Origin: Bacteroidota bacterium
Lineage (GTDB): Bacteria > Bacteroidota > Bacteroidia > B-17B0 > Aurantibacillaceae
Length of the DNA stretch: 64,000 nt
Direction: 5' to 3'
Assembly (NCBI GenBank): GCA_016708845.1
Contig: JADJFB010000002.1
Location: 186,001-250,000, forward strand
In this document: piece by piece, positions 26,081 through 36,553 of the stretch
Numbering within the stretch: the first letter of the stretch is position 1
Layout: each line of letters starts with the position of its first letter
Notes under the pieces: generated by a model
The model's database searches: none
The model's input: the letters and a program-made list of their open reading frames with translations, nothing else
What the model was told of the DNA's origin: nothing
Translations under genes and position numbers: made by a program

Positions 26081-27130
26081 ATGAAAGTATTAATTACAGG
26101 AGGCGCAGGTTTTATTGGCTCACACGTGGTGAGATTATTCGTCAACAAATATCCAAACTATAACATTGTTAACTTAGATAAATTAACCTACGCAGGTAAC
26201 TTAGCTAACTTAACTGATATTGAAAATAAACCCAATTACACTTTTGTAAAAGGAGATATCGTTGATGCGGATTTCATTAATAAATTATTTAAAGAACATC
26301 AGTTTAATGCCGTTATTCATTTAGCTGCCGAAAGTCATGTGGACAGAAGTATTACTAACCCATTAGAATTTGTTTACACAAATGTGATTGGTACGGTGAA
26401 CTTACTAAACGCTGCTAAAGAATTACATAAGGCAGATGCAACAAAATTCACAAAATTTTATCATGTTTCTACTGATGAAGTTTATGGGTCTTTAGGTGAT
26501 ACTGGTTTGTTTACTGAAACGACGGCTTACGACCCACACAGCCCCTACTCTGCTTCTAAAGCAAGTTCCGACCACTTTGTAAGAGCTTATTTTGATACTT
26601 ATAAATTACCTTGCGTCATTTCTAACTGTTCAAACAATTACGGGCCATTCCATTTTCCTGAAAAATTAATTCCTCTTTGCATTAACAATATTAAAAACAA
26701 TAAACCATTACCAATTTATGGTAAAGGCGAAAATGTGCGCGATTGGTTATTTGTTGAAGATCACGCGCGTGCTATTGATGTTATTTTCCATACGGCAGCG
26801 TTAGGTAGTACATATAATATTGGCGGACATAACGAATGGACGAATATTGATGTGATTCGTTTATTGTGCGATATGATGGATGAAAAATTAGGAAGAGCAA
26901 AAGGCACTAATCAGAAATTAATTACCTTTGTTACAGATAGAGCTGGTCACGATTTACGTTATGCGATTGATTCTACTAAGCTTCAAAAAGATTTAGGATG
27001 GAAACCATCTTTACAATTTGAAGAAGGTTTATCAAAAACAGTGGATTGGTATTTACAAAACGAAGAATGGTTAACTAACGTTACTTCTGGGGCATACGCT
27101 AACTATTACGAAAAACAATACTCTCACTAG
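26081..27130 (+). CDS. rfbB: dTDP-glucose 4,6-dehydratase
   Basis: Converts dTDP-glucose to dTDP-4-keto-6-deoxyglucose on the way to deoxysugars. It is a 349-residue extended SDR. The NAD-binding TGGAGFIGSHVV opens the protein, HVSTDEVYGSLG provides the catalytic Thr-Asp-Glu, YSASKASSDH is the YxxxK motif, and RPGHD-like TDRAGHDLRYAID lies near the C-terminus. The rest of the rhamnose or deoxysugar pathway is not in the window. Confidence 0.96.
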   Translation: MKVLITGGAGFIGSHVVRLFVNKYPNYNIVNLDKLTYAGNLANLTDIENKPNYTFVKGDIVDADFINKLFKEHQFNAVIHLAAESHVDRSITNPLEFVYTNVIGTVNLLNAAKELHKADATKFTKFYHVSTDEVYGSLGDTGLFTETTAYDPHSPYSASKASSDHFVRAYFDTYKLPCVISNCSNNYGPFHFPEKLIPLCINNIKNNKPLPIYGKGENVRDWLFVEDHARAIDVIFHTAALGSTYNIGGHNEWTNIDVIRLLCDMMDEKLGRAKGTNQKLITFVTDRAGHDLRYAIDSTKLQKDLGWKPSLQFEEGLSKTVDWYLQNEEWLTNVTSGAYANYYEKQYSH

Positions 27131-27209
27131 TTATAAGTTAGGAGTTATGAATTATAAGATAAAAAAGTATCCAACTCATAACTCAACTCTTATAACTCAT
27201 CACTCATAG
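27127..27209. repeat. Intergenic inverted repeat
   Basis: agttataagttaggagttat on the left and ataactcaactcttataact on the right form an imperfect inverted repeat over ~80 bp. It fills almost the whole gap between rfbB and the MBOAT gene. No terminator-like T-run follows. Confidence 0.5.
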
Positions 27210-27211
27210 AA

Positions 27212-28639
27212 ATGGTTTTTAGCAGCATCACATTTTTAGTATATTTTTTACCAATCTTTTTATTGGCGTATCACCTTACTCCCAATAAATACAAAAATGC
27301 CTGCATCCTTATTTTTAGTATTGTATTTTATGCTTGGGGTGGACCAAAATTCATCTTCGTTATTCTTGGTACAACCTTCTTAGATTATTTCTTGGTCAAT
27401 AAAATGGCCGAAGCCAAAACATCCAAAGGAAAAAAGCAATTACTGGTTATCTCCCTATTAATGAATTTGGGTTTACTGTTTTATTTCAAGTATTCCAATT
27501 TCTTTATCGATAACATCAACGGTGCTTTAGGTTTAGCAGGAATCAAAGAAATTACTTGGTTAAAAATTGTATTACCTATAGGTATTTCGTTTTACACATT
27601 TGAAAGTGTAACTTATGTAGTAGATGTTTACAGAGGCATTCACAAACCTTTAAAAAACTTTTGGCACTACCAAACTTACATTTTATTGTTCCCTAAATTA
27701 ATTGCTGGACCAATAGTTCGTTACCATGATATTGCCGACCAAATCACCAATCGCGAAAAAAACTATACACCCGATGTCAAACTAAGCGGCTTTTATACTT
27801 TTTGTATTGGCTTAGCTAAAAAAGTAATCATCGCTAACACTATTGGTATGCAAGCCGATGATGTGTTTAAGTTAGGTAGCGAACACATTGATACAGCTGC
27901 GGCTTGGGTTGGCGCTATTGCTTACACCTTTCAAATTTATTTTGACTTTAGTGGTTATAGCGATATGGCCATTGGTCTTTGTAAAATCATGGGTATTCGT
28001 TTACCTGAGAACTTTAATAATCCTTACTTATCATCAAGCATTACTGAGTTTTGGCGTCGTTGGCATATTACTTTAGGAACATGGATGAAAAACTATTTGT
28101 ATATTCCTTTGGGTGGAAACAAAGTAGATTCGAATTTTAAATTGTATCGTAATTTATTTATTGTGTTTTTACTATCTGGTTTATGGCATGGCGCTAGTTG
28201 GAACTTTATTATTTGGGGAGCTTTTCATGGTTTGTTTTTAGTGTTGGAACGCTTGTTCTTATTAAAAGTGTACGACAAAACAGGAAAAATTATCTCTACC
28301 CTATTCACCTTTTTAATTGTGGTTGTTGGTTGGGTGTATTTTAGAATAGAAGATTTAAGCCAGGCAAACCATATTGTAAAAACGATGTTTAGCTTTAATT
28401 TTACTGATGGTAAATTTGCACTGCACAACGATTTTTATTTTTCGTTAAGCTTAGCTATTTTCTTTTCATTCTTTGCTTTTATTCCCTTTACCAAAAACAT
28501 ACAAGCCAAAGTGTATGGCGAAAATCATACTACTGTATCAAATACATTAATGTTATCTATGAGCGTTATTTTATTTTACGTGTCGCTTAGTTATATAGCT
28601 GCTTTAGATTTTAATCCATTTATTTATTTTAGATTTTAA
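27212..28639 (+). CDS. MBOAT-family O-acyltransferase (AlgI-like)
   Basis: A 475-residue multi-pass membrane protein that passes acyl groups, usually acetyl, across the inner membrane to an exported polysaccharide. MBOAT signatures are clear: FQIYFDFSGYSDMAIGLCK, EFWRRWHITLGTWMKNYLYI and LSGLWHGASWNFIIWG, which contains the invariant His. It is followed after three bases by an AlgJ/AlgX-like gene, the classical partner, so the pair is an acetylation module for the polysaccharide built by the genes upstream. Confidence 0.93.
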   Translation: MVFSSITFLVYFLPIFLLAYHLTPNKYKNACILIFSIVFYAWGGPKFIFVILGTTFLDYFLVNKMAEAKTSKGKKQLLVISLLMNLGLLFYFKYSNFFIDNINGALGLAGIKEITWLKIVLPIGISFYTFESVTYVVDVYRGIHKPLKNFWHYQTYILLFPKLIAGPIVRYHDIADQITNREKNYTPDVKLSGFYTFCIGLAKKVIIANTIGMQADDVFKLGSEHIDTAAAWVGAIAYTFQIYFDFSGYSDMAIGLCKIMGIRLPENFNNPYLSSSITEFWRRWHITLGTWMKNYLYIPLGGNKVDSNFKLYRNLFIVFLLSGLWHGASWNFIIWGAFHGLFLVLERLFLLKVYDKTGKIISTLFTFLIVVVGWVYFRIEDLSQANHIVKTMFSFNFTDGKFALHNDFYFSLSLAIFFSFFAFIPFTKNIQAKVYGENHTTVSNTLMLSMSVILFYVSLSYIAALDFNPFIYFRF

Positions 28640-28642
28640 GAA

Positions 28643-29962
28643 ATGGCAAAAACTAAATCATATAACTTATTTGTAATCATTGCTTTTTTAGCCATTGCTT
28701 TTCCTATGGTAATGGGCTGGATTAAAAAAGACAACAAACCTAAACTAACAGGAATAGTAATTAATAATGTAAATCCAGATTCTTTATTAAAAAAAGATAA
28801 AGACATGTGGTTTAGTGGAGAATACCAATCATTAAAAGATGATTATAACAACGACCATTGGGCTTTAAAAGAATTATTTGTGAGATTAAATAATCAATTT
28901 TATTACGATGCCTTCAATCAAATACGCGTAAATCAATTTGTATCAGGAAAAGAAAACTATATTTTTGCAGAAGCTGCTATTCAAGCTTATTACGGAAGTG
29001 ATTTTATAGGTTACGAAAAAACAAATGAATTTCTAAGAAAATGTAAAGTTATACAAGATACATTAAGTAAAAAAGGCATTAGTTTTATTTTAGCTTATGC
29101 ACCTGGAAAAGGAGTTAGTGCGCCAAGTTTTATTGAAGACAAGTATGCTAAAACAATTAAAGAAACGAACCTTCATGCATTTTCTACTCAAAGTAAAAAA
29201 ATTGGATTAAATCATATTGACTTAGCTGAATATTTCCATCAAATAAAAGATACTTGTAAATATCCTTTATATGCTAGATTTGCGCATCACTGGACCTATT
29301 ATTTTGATTGCTTAGCATCTCAACAAATAATTAAATACATTGAAAAATTAAGAGGGACAGACTTACCAGATTTATCATGGACTGAAGTTGAAATTTCTGA
29401 CACTGCACGCAGCCGAGATAATGATGTTTTAAAATCAATGAATTTATACACATCGCCTGCTCAAAATCAACCATTGGCTTATCCAAAAATTAAATCAGAG
29501 AATGATACAACCAAAAATAAAACAAAACTTTTAACTATTGGTGACAGTTATTGGTATGGCATAGTATACATGAATATACCTTACAATTGTTTTGCTAGTG
29601 GGCAGTTTTGGTATTATAATAATCGAGTTGTTCCTAATCCTAACCCTGCTGAAAAAACAGAGGCTTGGCAATTGGATTTAAAACAAAGTATTGAAAGCAA
29701 TAAGGTTGTTATGTTAATAGGTTCAGATCCAGCTTTACCAAAATTTGGCTGGGGCTTTATTGAAGATACTTATGAAATGTACACAAATCCAAAAGTATAT
29801 TACGCACGTATAGAAAAAAATAGAACTATAAAAGGTTTTGAAAAACAAATACGCGAAAAACCTGTATTATTAAAAAAATCCACTAAAAAATCTCAGGATC
29901 TACAAATTCCTTTGGACTCTGCCATTAAGCTAGATGCTATGAAATTGGCGGGCTTGAATTAA
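28643..29962 (+). CDS. AlgJ/AlgX-like SGNH acetyltransferase partner
   Basis: A 439-residue protein with one N-terminal membrane helix (~10-27) and an exported domain. The AlgX/AlgJ layout is visible: a first block SGEYQSLKDDYNNDHWALKE, ILAYAPGKGVSAPSF, a RFAHHWTYYFDCLAS segment with the DHHW-like His, and LLTIGDSYW, with the GDS nucleophile motif. These proteins transfer the acetyl group delivered by the MBOAT protein onto sugar hydroxyls. Assignment rests on motifs and the adjacent MBOAT gene, since overall similarity in this family is low. Confidence 0.8.
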   Translation: MAKTKSYNLFVIIAFLAIAFPMVMGWIKKDNKPKLTGIVINNVNPDSLLKKDKDMWFSGEYQSLKDDYNNDHWALKELFVRLNNQFYYDAFNQIRVNQFVSGKENYIFAEAAIQAYYGSDFIGYEKTNEFLRKCKVIQDTLSKKGISFILAYAPGKGVSAPSFIEDKYAKTIKETNLHAFSTQSKKIGLNHIDLAEYFHQIKDTCKYPLYARFAHHWTYYFDCLASQQIIKYIEKLRGTDLPDLSWTEVEISDTARSRDNDVLKSMNLYTSPAQNQPLAYPKIKSENDTTKNKTKLLTIGDSYWYGIVYMNIPYNCFASGQFWYYNNRVVPNPNPAEKTEAWQLDLKQSIESNKVVMLIGSDPALPKFGWGFIEDTYEMYTNPKVYYARIEKNRTIKGFEKQIREKPVLLKKSTKKSQDLQIPLDSAIKLDAMKLAGLN

Positions 29963-29995
29963 ATTTCGGTCACTCATTTATTTTTTGTAATTTGT

Positions 29996-30014
29996 ATATG
30001 TTTTAAAAACATAT
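29996..30014 (+). promoter_or_regulatory. Hairpin abutting the start codon of the SprB-repeat gene
   Basis: atatgtttt and aaaacatat form a 9-bp stem around one base, ending one base before the ATG at 30016. It is preceded by ttttttgtaatttgt, which may be the promoter -7 region. An equivalent arrangement precedes the next T9SS gene (33172-33187). Confidence 0.5.
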
Positions 30015-30015
30015 C

Positions 30016-33000
30016 ATGAAAAAAATTGCTACTCTACTACTTTTGCTTCTTCTTTCAATTGGGGAAATAAATTCTCAAAGTGTTACCTTAAGTGTCGTAC
30101 AACCTGATTGCAACCATGACGGAATACTTCAGGTTAACACAAATGGCATCACACCGCCTTATGATGTGGTTCTTTATACGTATTCAGTTACTCCACTTTA
30201 TATTATTGCAACTCAATCAAATATCACAACGTTTACTACACAGATAAATAATCTTTCGGGAGATTTGTCTTGGTATGGGTCAAAATATATTGTCCAGATT
30301 AAACAAGGCGGTATAGTAGCTGCAACTAGTCCAAGTATTTCAATACCTATGATTGTAGATGTAACTACTCCTCTTCCTACTTCATTCTCCTACAGTTGTC
30401 CAAATACTATCGCAAGCGTTTCATTAAGTATTAATGGAGGCGTAGCTCCTTATACAATCGACTGGCAGGAAACATCTATGTCTAATTATTACATAACAGG
30501 TTCTCCAGGTTCCCTACCTGAAGGAACATATAATTATACTGTAACTGACGTTAATGGATGTAAGCGTAAATCTCCATCATTAGCATCGGCTCCCGTATTT
30601 GTACACTATAATTCAGGAATTACTTTTAGTATCAATACTACTCCTGCAAACTGTACCAATGGCACTGCATCTGTTAATGGAATAACTGGAGGCGCGGCGC
30701 CATATACTTATTTGTGGGATAATGGTTTAACGAGCAGTTCTATTAGCAACTTAGTTAAGAGCAACAATAGATTTGTAAAAGTAGTTGATGCTAATGGTTG
30801 TTATACTTCTAATTATTTCAATATTGTACAAACAGCTACCATAGTAAATACAGGAATAACTGCTACTAATGCAACATGTTCATTAAATAACGGTAGCGCC
30901 ACGGCTGTTGTAAGTGGCGGACAACCTCCTTATAGCTATCTTTGGCAAGGAGGACAAACATCGCAAACAATAGTAAATCAACCAGCTGGATATTACCAAT
31001 TCAGAGTAACTGATGCTAATGGATGTTTTAGTGATATGGCAGTAACCATATCGCAAATTAATCCAATAGCAGTTACATATACTTCAAGTGTAAGTCAATG
31101 TAATGCTGCAACTGGCAGCACAAGCCTAACATTATCGGGAGGACAAACACCTTATTCAGTAATGTGGAACGCATCGCCTACTCAAACAGGTACAGTACTT
31201 TCTAATATGGCGCCTGGACAATATAGTTTTTCAGTAACGGACGCCAATGGTTGTATTAAAAATGGAGTTGCCACAATTGGTAGTAACTCAAATCTTGCTG
31301 GTAGTATTTTTGTATCGCCTGCAACCTGTAATCAAAATAATGGTACAGCAGTATTTTCTATTTCATCAGGCGTAGTGCCTTATACATACCAATGGTCTAA
31401 TGGTTCCACAACATCCTCTTTGAATAATATCCCATATGGAGTTTATACTTGTACACTAACAGATGCCACAAATTGCACACTAATAAAATCAGTAAATGTT
31501 TATACAACATCTCCTATTCAAATAGGATTTAATACTACGCCTGCTTCTTGTATTTTTTCTTCTGACGGCGCGATTAACTCTACTGTTGTAAATGGAACAG
31601 CGCCATATACTTATCAATGGTCAAATGGATCGAACACTGCTAATCTTGTTAATCAAGAAACAGGAAATTATTATTTAACTGTATCAGATGCTAACGGTTG
31701 TGTAAAAACAGAACAAACTTATTTAACTTCTAACAATAGCAATACCAATTGTTATTGTATAATCACAGGAACCGTCTATGATGACTCTAATACCAATTGT
31801 ACATTTGATATAAACGAGACTGGGCTTCCAAGTGCACAAATATTCTGTTCAGGAATAGGATATACGTACACAGATGTAAATGGTGTATATAGTTTTACGG
31901 TTCCTGCAGGAACTTATACTTTAACAGAACAGTTAAATCCAAATTATCAAGTAACAGGGTGTCAAAATAATACAGCAATTATAATTTCAACTCCAACTTC
32001 AGGTTGTGTTATTCAAACAGATTTTGCAACTACTGTTATTCCTGTTCATGATTTACATGTATTAAGATATTCAGTCAATCAAGCGGTTCCAGGAAACAAT
32101 TATCAGCAAAAAATGATTATTTACAATGCTGGAAACTATAACGAAAATACCGTTCAATTATCTTATGCTCATGATGGACAATTAAATTTTCTTAATTCTA
32201 CTTCTCCATTAACTCAACCCAATGCTGGAACGTATCCGAATTGGTATACAGTTAATAGTGGATTCACATCTATTCCACAAAACACTTCTTCGATCGATGT
32301 GTTTAACTATTTTGTGCCAACAAATGTTCCTGCAGGCACAGTCGTTAATTTTAAGGATACTGTTTCTAGTTCGGCTCCTATTACAACTACATGGACATCG
32401 GATTACACGCCATGGAACAATGTGAGTAATTATAACGTAACCGTTATTTCATCTTATGATCCAAACTTTAAAGAAGTAAGTCCTAAAGGTCTAGGTCCTT
32501 ATGGAATCATCACATACAATGATACTATTTTAGAATATGTGATTCATTTTCAAAATACAGGAACCTACTATGCACAAAATATTTATGTATTAGATACGCT
32601 TGATAATGATTTGGACTGGACCACATTTCAACCAGGTTATGCAGACCATAATTACTCTGCAAGTATGGATTTAAATGGCGTTGTGAAGTTTTCGTTTAAT
32701 AACATTAATTTGCCTTGGTCAGGATTAGCAAGTAATGGCATGGTAAGTTACAGAATTAAAACAAAACGAAATTTAGTTCCAGGTACTGAGTTTAAAAATA
32801 AAGCCGCTATTTTCTTTGATTATAATGCTCCAATTATAACTAATACCACCATTAATAGTTTGCAAATATTATCTGGCATCAAAGAATCGTTAAGTGATGA
32901 TACACAATTGAATCTTTATCCCAACCCTACTAACGGTACTATAAGTGTTTCAAGTCAAACTAACTTCAACAAAGTTGAAGTATTGAGTATCACAGGACAA

Positions 33001-33131
33001 ACCTTATTATCAGAAATAGTGAATTCAAAACACACCAACTACAATTACAAAATTTTGCAGAAGGTATTTATTTTGTGAAGATTAGTTATGCTGATGGAAG
33101 AAGCCTTACTAAGAAAGTGATTAAGCAATAA
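30016..33131 (+). pseudogene. Large T9SS-secreted SprB-repeat surface protein, late frameshift
   Basis: About 1038 residues when repaired. A signal peptide (1-20) is followed by about eight SprB-type repeats of ~75 residues, each with a Cys, GGxxPYxYxW, NG and a VTDANGC ending (~25-570). A Cys-flanked SdrD/CNA-B-like domain follows (IITGTVYDDSN...TYTDVNGVYSFTVPAG). Then come a conserved repeat domain beginning DPNFKEVSPKG and a T9SS type A tail starting LYPNPTNG. The first frame stops at 33078. Adding one T at about 33046 (aattacaa to aatttacaa) continues to FAEGIYFVKISYADG and stop at 33131. SprB in Flavobacterium is the mobile gliding adhesin; adhesion is inferred here. Confidence 0.88.
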
Positions 33132-33171
33132 AATAGCATTTTCCTAAATCATTAATTTTTTGTACTTTGTG

Positions 33172-33187
33172 TGTGTTTTAAAACACA
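33172..33187 (+). promoter_or_regulatory. Hairpin abutting the start codon of the LVIVD-type gene
   Basis: tgtgtttt and aaaacaca form a perfect 8-bp stem without loop bases, ending three bases before the ATG at 33191 and preceded by ttttttgtactttgt. It shares layout and upstream sequence with 29996-30014. Confidence 0.5.
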
Positions 33188-33190
33188 TCG

Positions 33191-34637
33191 ATGAAAAATT
33201 TATTAGCTCTCATTATATGCTCTATCAGTTTGCTCGGCAATCTTAAAGCACAAACCTATCCTAGTTTAAATATTAATTTATTAGCGCATCTTGATCCCGA
33301 AACGGATACCACAGGTTCAGAAATTGGTCCAAACAAAAGACAATACTCAGGCTGTTGGGGTTGGTACCAAGCCACAAAAAACAAAGAATATGCTATAGTA
33401 GGAACTAGTAGTAAAACCTATTTTATTGATGTCACTAATCCTACAGCACCAATTATATGTGATTCGGTAAAAGCAGCAAAAAATGGTTGTACGTGGCGCG
33501 AAATAAAAAATTATCAAAACTACTGTTATATTGTAAGTGATGATAATCCACCAAACACCTTTCAAATTGTGGATATGCAATACTTACCTGACTCAGTTCA
33601 TGTCGTGCATAACGGAACTACTTATTTTGAACGCAGCCACACTATTTTTGTGGATCATGATAGATTATACTGCGGGCACCAAAAGATGTGGCTACTGGTT
33701 ATGAATCGCCAATGCGCGTTTATAGTTTAGCAAATCCTGAAAACCCTGTATTATTAGCACGTTTAGAAGATGATATCAGCAACACTCAGATAGATTATGT
33801 GCATGATATGTTTGTGCGTAACGATACAATTTTTGCATCCACTGGTTGGAAAGGATTACAAATTTTAAAATTTGATACCCTAACCAATCATTTTTCCTTA
33901 ATACAAACTTATGATGGCTATCCTTATGATGGCTATAATCATAGTTCTTGGCAAACCGATAATAGAAAAACGATGGTGTTTGCCGACGAAGTACCAGCCT
34001 CATTACCCGCCAAAGTAATTGATGTGAGTGATTTAAATAATATTATGATCGTTGACACCATTAACTCTCATGCCTTAGCAACACCACACAATCCTTATAT
34101 TGTTGGTAACAATTGGTGTTGGATAAGCACCTATCAAGATGGTATTTATTTGTACGACATTTCAAATCCTTCAAACACTACTGTCTATGGTTATTTTGAT
34201 ACACACCCACAACATGGTGTCAACGATAATTTTAGTACAAGCGCTTATAGAGGCAATTGGGGAGCTTATCCCTATTTACCAAGTAAAATTATTATTGCTT
34301 GTGATATGCAAAACGGTATTTTTATTTTAGAAGGTGATGTAAATTATACAAACCCAGTAAGTGTTAAAGAAAATGTAAAACAACCATCTACTTTTTCTGT
34401 TTATCCAAATCCTGCTTCTAATGAAATCAATTTTTTAATTGCCAATCAATTTCGCAAAACTATAACTTGTGTGATTACTGATATGTTAGGAAAAGTAGTT
34501 TTAGAGAACAGCTTCATCATCAATGATGATTTTATAAAACAGTCATTAATACCAATTCATTAAAAAACGGTTGTTATTTTGTGACTTTAAAAGGAACAAA
34601 TTCTAACGAAACCAAAAAAATAATTATTCAGCACTAA
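33191..34637 (+). pseudogene. Choice-of-anchor B/LVIVD-type secreted protein with T9SS tail, two frameshifts
   Basis: About 482 residues when repaired. A signal peptide (1-20) precedes LVIVD-type beta-propeller repeats (YFIDVTNPTAPIICDS, VYSLANPENPVLLARL, LYDISNPSNTTVYG) and a T9SS tail from VYPNPASNE. Break 1 is at about 33674, where the frame passes into APKDVATGYESPMRV (one base missing near tgcgggcacc). Break 2 is at about 34540, where adding one A in ataaaacag gives TVINTNSLKNGCYFVTLKG and stop at 34637. It is the second T9SS cargo in a row and shares its leader layout with the previous gene. Confidence 0.85.
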
Positions 34638-34644
34638 TTACATT

Positions 34645-35813
34645 ATGTTTAAACAAGATTCTATTATTGGCGTTGTTGGCTCTGGCGCCATGGGAAGTGG
34701 CATTGCACAAGTAGCAGCCACTGCCGGTCACCCCACTATTATTTACGATACAAACGCCGCTGCTTTAGATAAAGCAAAAGCCAATTTATCCAACTCACTT
34801 AACAAGTTAGTTGAAAAACAAAAAATCAGTGCAGAAAAAGCTACTGATATTTTAGCATTGACCACCTACTCTAGCTCTATTCAAGATTTTAAATCATGTG
34901 ATTTAATTATTGAAGCGATTGTTGAAAATATCGATGTAAAACAATCTGTGTTTAAAGAACTAGAAAGCATTACTTCTGACACTTGTGTCTTAGCCTCTAA
35001 CACTTCTTCATTATCCATTACCTCAATTGCTTCGGCTTGTAATAATCCCGAAAAAGTAATTGGGATTCATTTTTTTAATCCTGCAACTTTAATGCCTTTG
35101 GTAGAAATTATTCCAGGTGTTGCAACAGATATGGTTATCGCTAACCATTGCCAAGCGTTAATTAATAGTTGGGGCAAAGTAACGGTAATGGCAAAGGATA
35201 CTCCAGGCTTTATCGTCAACCGTGTGGCTCGTCCGTTTTATAGCGAAGCTTTGCGTATTTACGATGAGCAATTAGCCGATATGGCTACTATTGATTGGGC
35301 GATGAAAGAATTTGGAGGTTTTAAAATGGGGCCTTTTGAATTAATGGACTTAATTGGACATGATGTGAATTATGTAGTAACTGAAACCGTTTGGAAACAA
35401 TTTTACTACGACCCACGATTTAAACCTTCTTTAACTCAAAAACGCTTATTAGAGGCTAAGTTTTTGGGTAAAAAATCAGGCCGCGGTTTTTATGATTATA
35501 GAGAAGGCACTAGCTTACCAGAACCAACAAGAGATGAAGCTTTAGCAAAATACATCGTTAACCGTGTGCTTTGTATGTTAATTAACGAAGCCGCAGATAC
35601 CAAGTATTTAGGCATTGCTTCTGCTAAAGACATTGATTTAGCGATGACTAAAGGGGTAAATTACCCAAAAGGCTTGCTAAAATGGGCAGATGAAATTGGT
35701 GTAGCTCAAGTGTTAAGTACCTAAACGACCTTTATGAGGAATATCAAGAAGACCGCTATAGGGCTTGTATTTTATTAAAACAGATGGTAAAACAAGGCAA
35801 AGGCTTTTATTAA
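34645..35813 (+). pseudogene. 3-hydroxyacyl-CoA dehydrogenase, late frameshift
   Basis: NAD-dependent oxidation of 3-hydroxyacyl-CoA, as in fatty acid or butanoyl/phenylacetyl-CoA metabolism. The N-terminal Rossmann motif GSGAMGSGIAQVA, the catalytic region NTSSLSITSIA with GIHFFNPATLMPLVE, and both C-terminal helical domains are visible. The first frame ends at 35724 after GVAQVLST. One extra C at about 35719 continues to LNDLYEEYQEDRY and KQGKGFY with the stop at 35813, the usual family C-terminus. It could pair with the acyl-CoA dehydrogenase at 16604 in beta-oxidation. Confidence 0.9.
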
Positions 35814-35846
35814 CTAGCCAATGTGTTAAATGAATGAGTGTAACTA

Positions 35847-35878
35847 TTTGGTAAATACTATTTTAATCTATATATTTG
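35847..35878 (+). promoter_or_regulatory. Bacteroidota-type promoter
   Basis: TTTG (35847-35850), a 20-base spacer and TATATTTG (35871-35878) match the consensus. The -7 box ends 21 bases before the ATG at 35900. Confidence 0.65.
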
Positions 35879-35899
35879 AATAACAAAAACTTAAAAAAA

Positions 35900-36466
35900 A
35901 TGAAAAAAATCATTTTATCAGCACTTTCAGTAATCGTTATCGGAAGTATCATTTTTATCTCTTGTAAACCAAAAAATGATAATGACGCTATTACGCCAAC
36001 TTACAAAGACGAAGCGTCTAGCGGAACAGGTGCTGATCCAAATATCACTAACGTAACCACAACTGGTACTATTGCTACAACATCTACTCAGCAAAATTCT
36101 ACTATTCCTAATATCAATGCAGTTGGTTCGCCTTATTTAAACTCCCCTTGCCAAACGGGACAAACTTGTTTTTCAAGTTATAATACGAGTACTTCAACTA
36201 CTATTACAGTTTGTTTTTCTGCACCTCCAACTGCTGGTCCATACACGTTAGTTAACAGTAGTGGCTTATTAGGTCCAGGTAAAGCTTTAATAACTGTAAC
36301 TAACCCTCCTAGTCAAGATGCCAACTCCGTATGGACTTCTGGCGGCGGAACTGTTAACGTTAGCACTGCTTCTGGCGTTGAAGTATCATTTTCAAATATA
36401 GCATGCTACAGAAGTATAGGATCTTTTTATACTGTTACTATTTCTGGGAAAGTCCTTTGTAATTAA
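35900..36466 (+). CDS. Hypothetical lipoprotein
   Basis: The ATG at 35900 gives 188 residues. A signal sequence ends in FISC with the lipid Cys, followed by KPKNDND. The mature protein has a low-complexity Ser/Thr/Gly-rich linker and then a beta-rich part with paired Cys (PCQTGQTCFSSYN) and VSFSNIACYRSIGSFYTV at the end. I do not recognise a family. It sits alone between a clear promoter and a terminator, so it is monocistronic. Confidence 0.8.
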   Translation: MKKIILSALSVIVIGSIIFISCKPKNDNDAITPTYKDEASSGTGADPNITNVTTTGTIATTSTQQNSTIPNINAVGSPYLNSPCQTGQTCFSSYNTSTSTTITVCFSAPPTAGPYTLVNSSGLLGPGKALITVTNPPSQDANSVWTSGGGTVNVSTASGVEVSFSNIACYRSIGSFYTVTISGKVLCN

Positions 36467-36486
36467 AGGAATAAATAACTATTTTA

Positions 36487-36515
36487 AGGCTTCCGATGTT
36501 TCGGGAGCCTTTTTT
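36487..36515 (+). terminator. Terminator
   Basis: aggcttccga pairs with tcgggagcct (one G-T pair) around a 4-base loop and is followed by a T-run. Confidence 0.85.
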
Positions 36516-36553
36516 ATTTCATTTAAATCACCACTATCAAAAAGTTACAAAGC

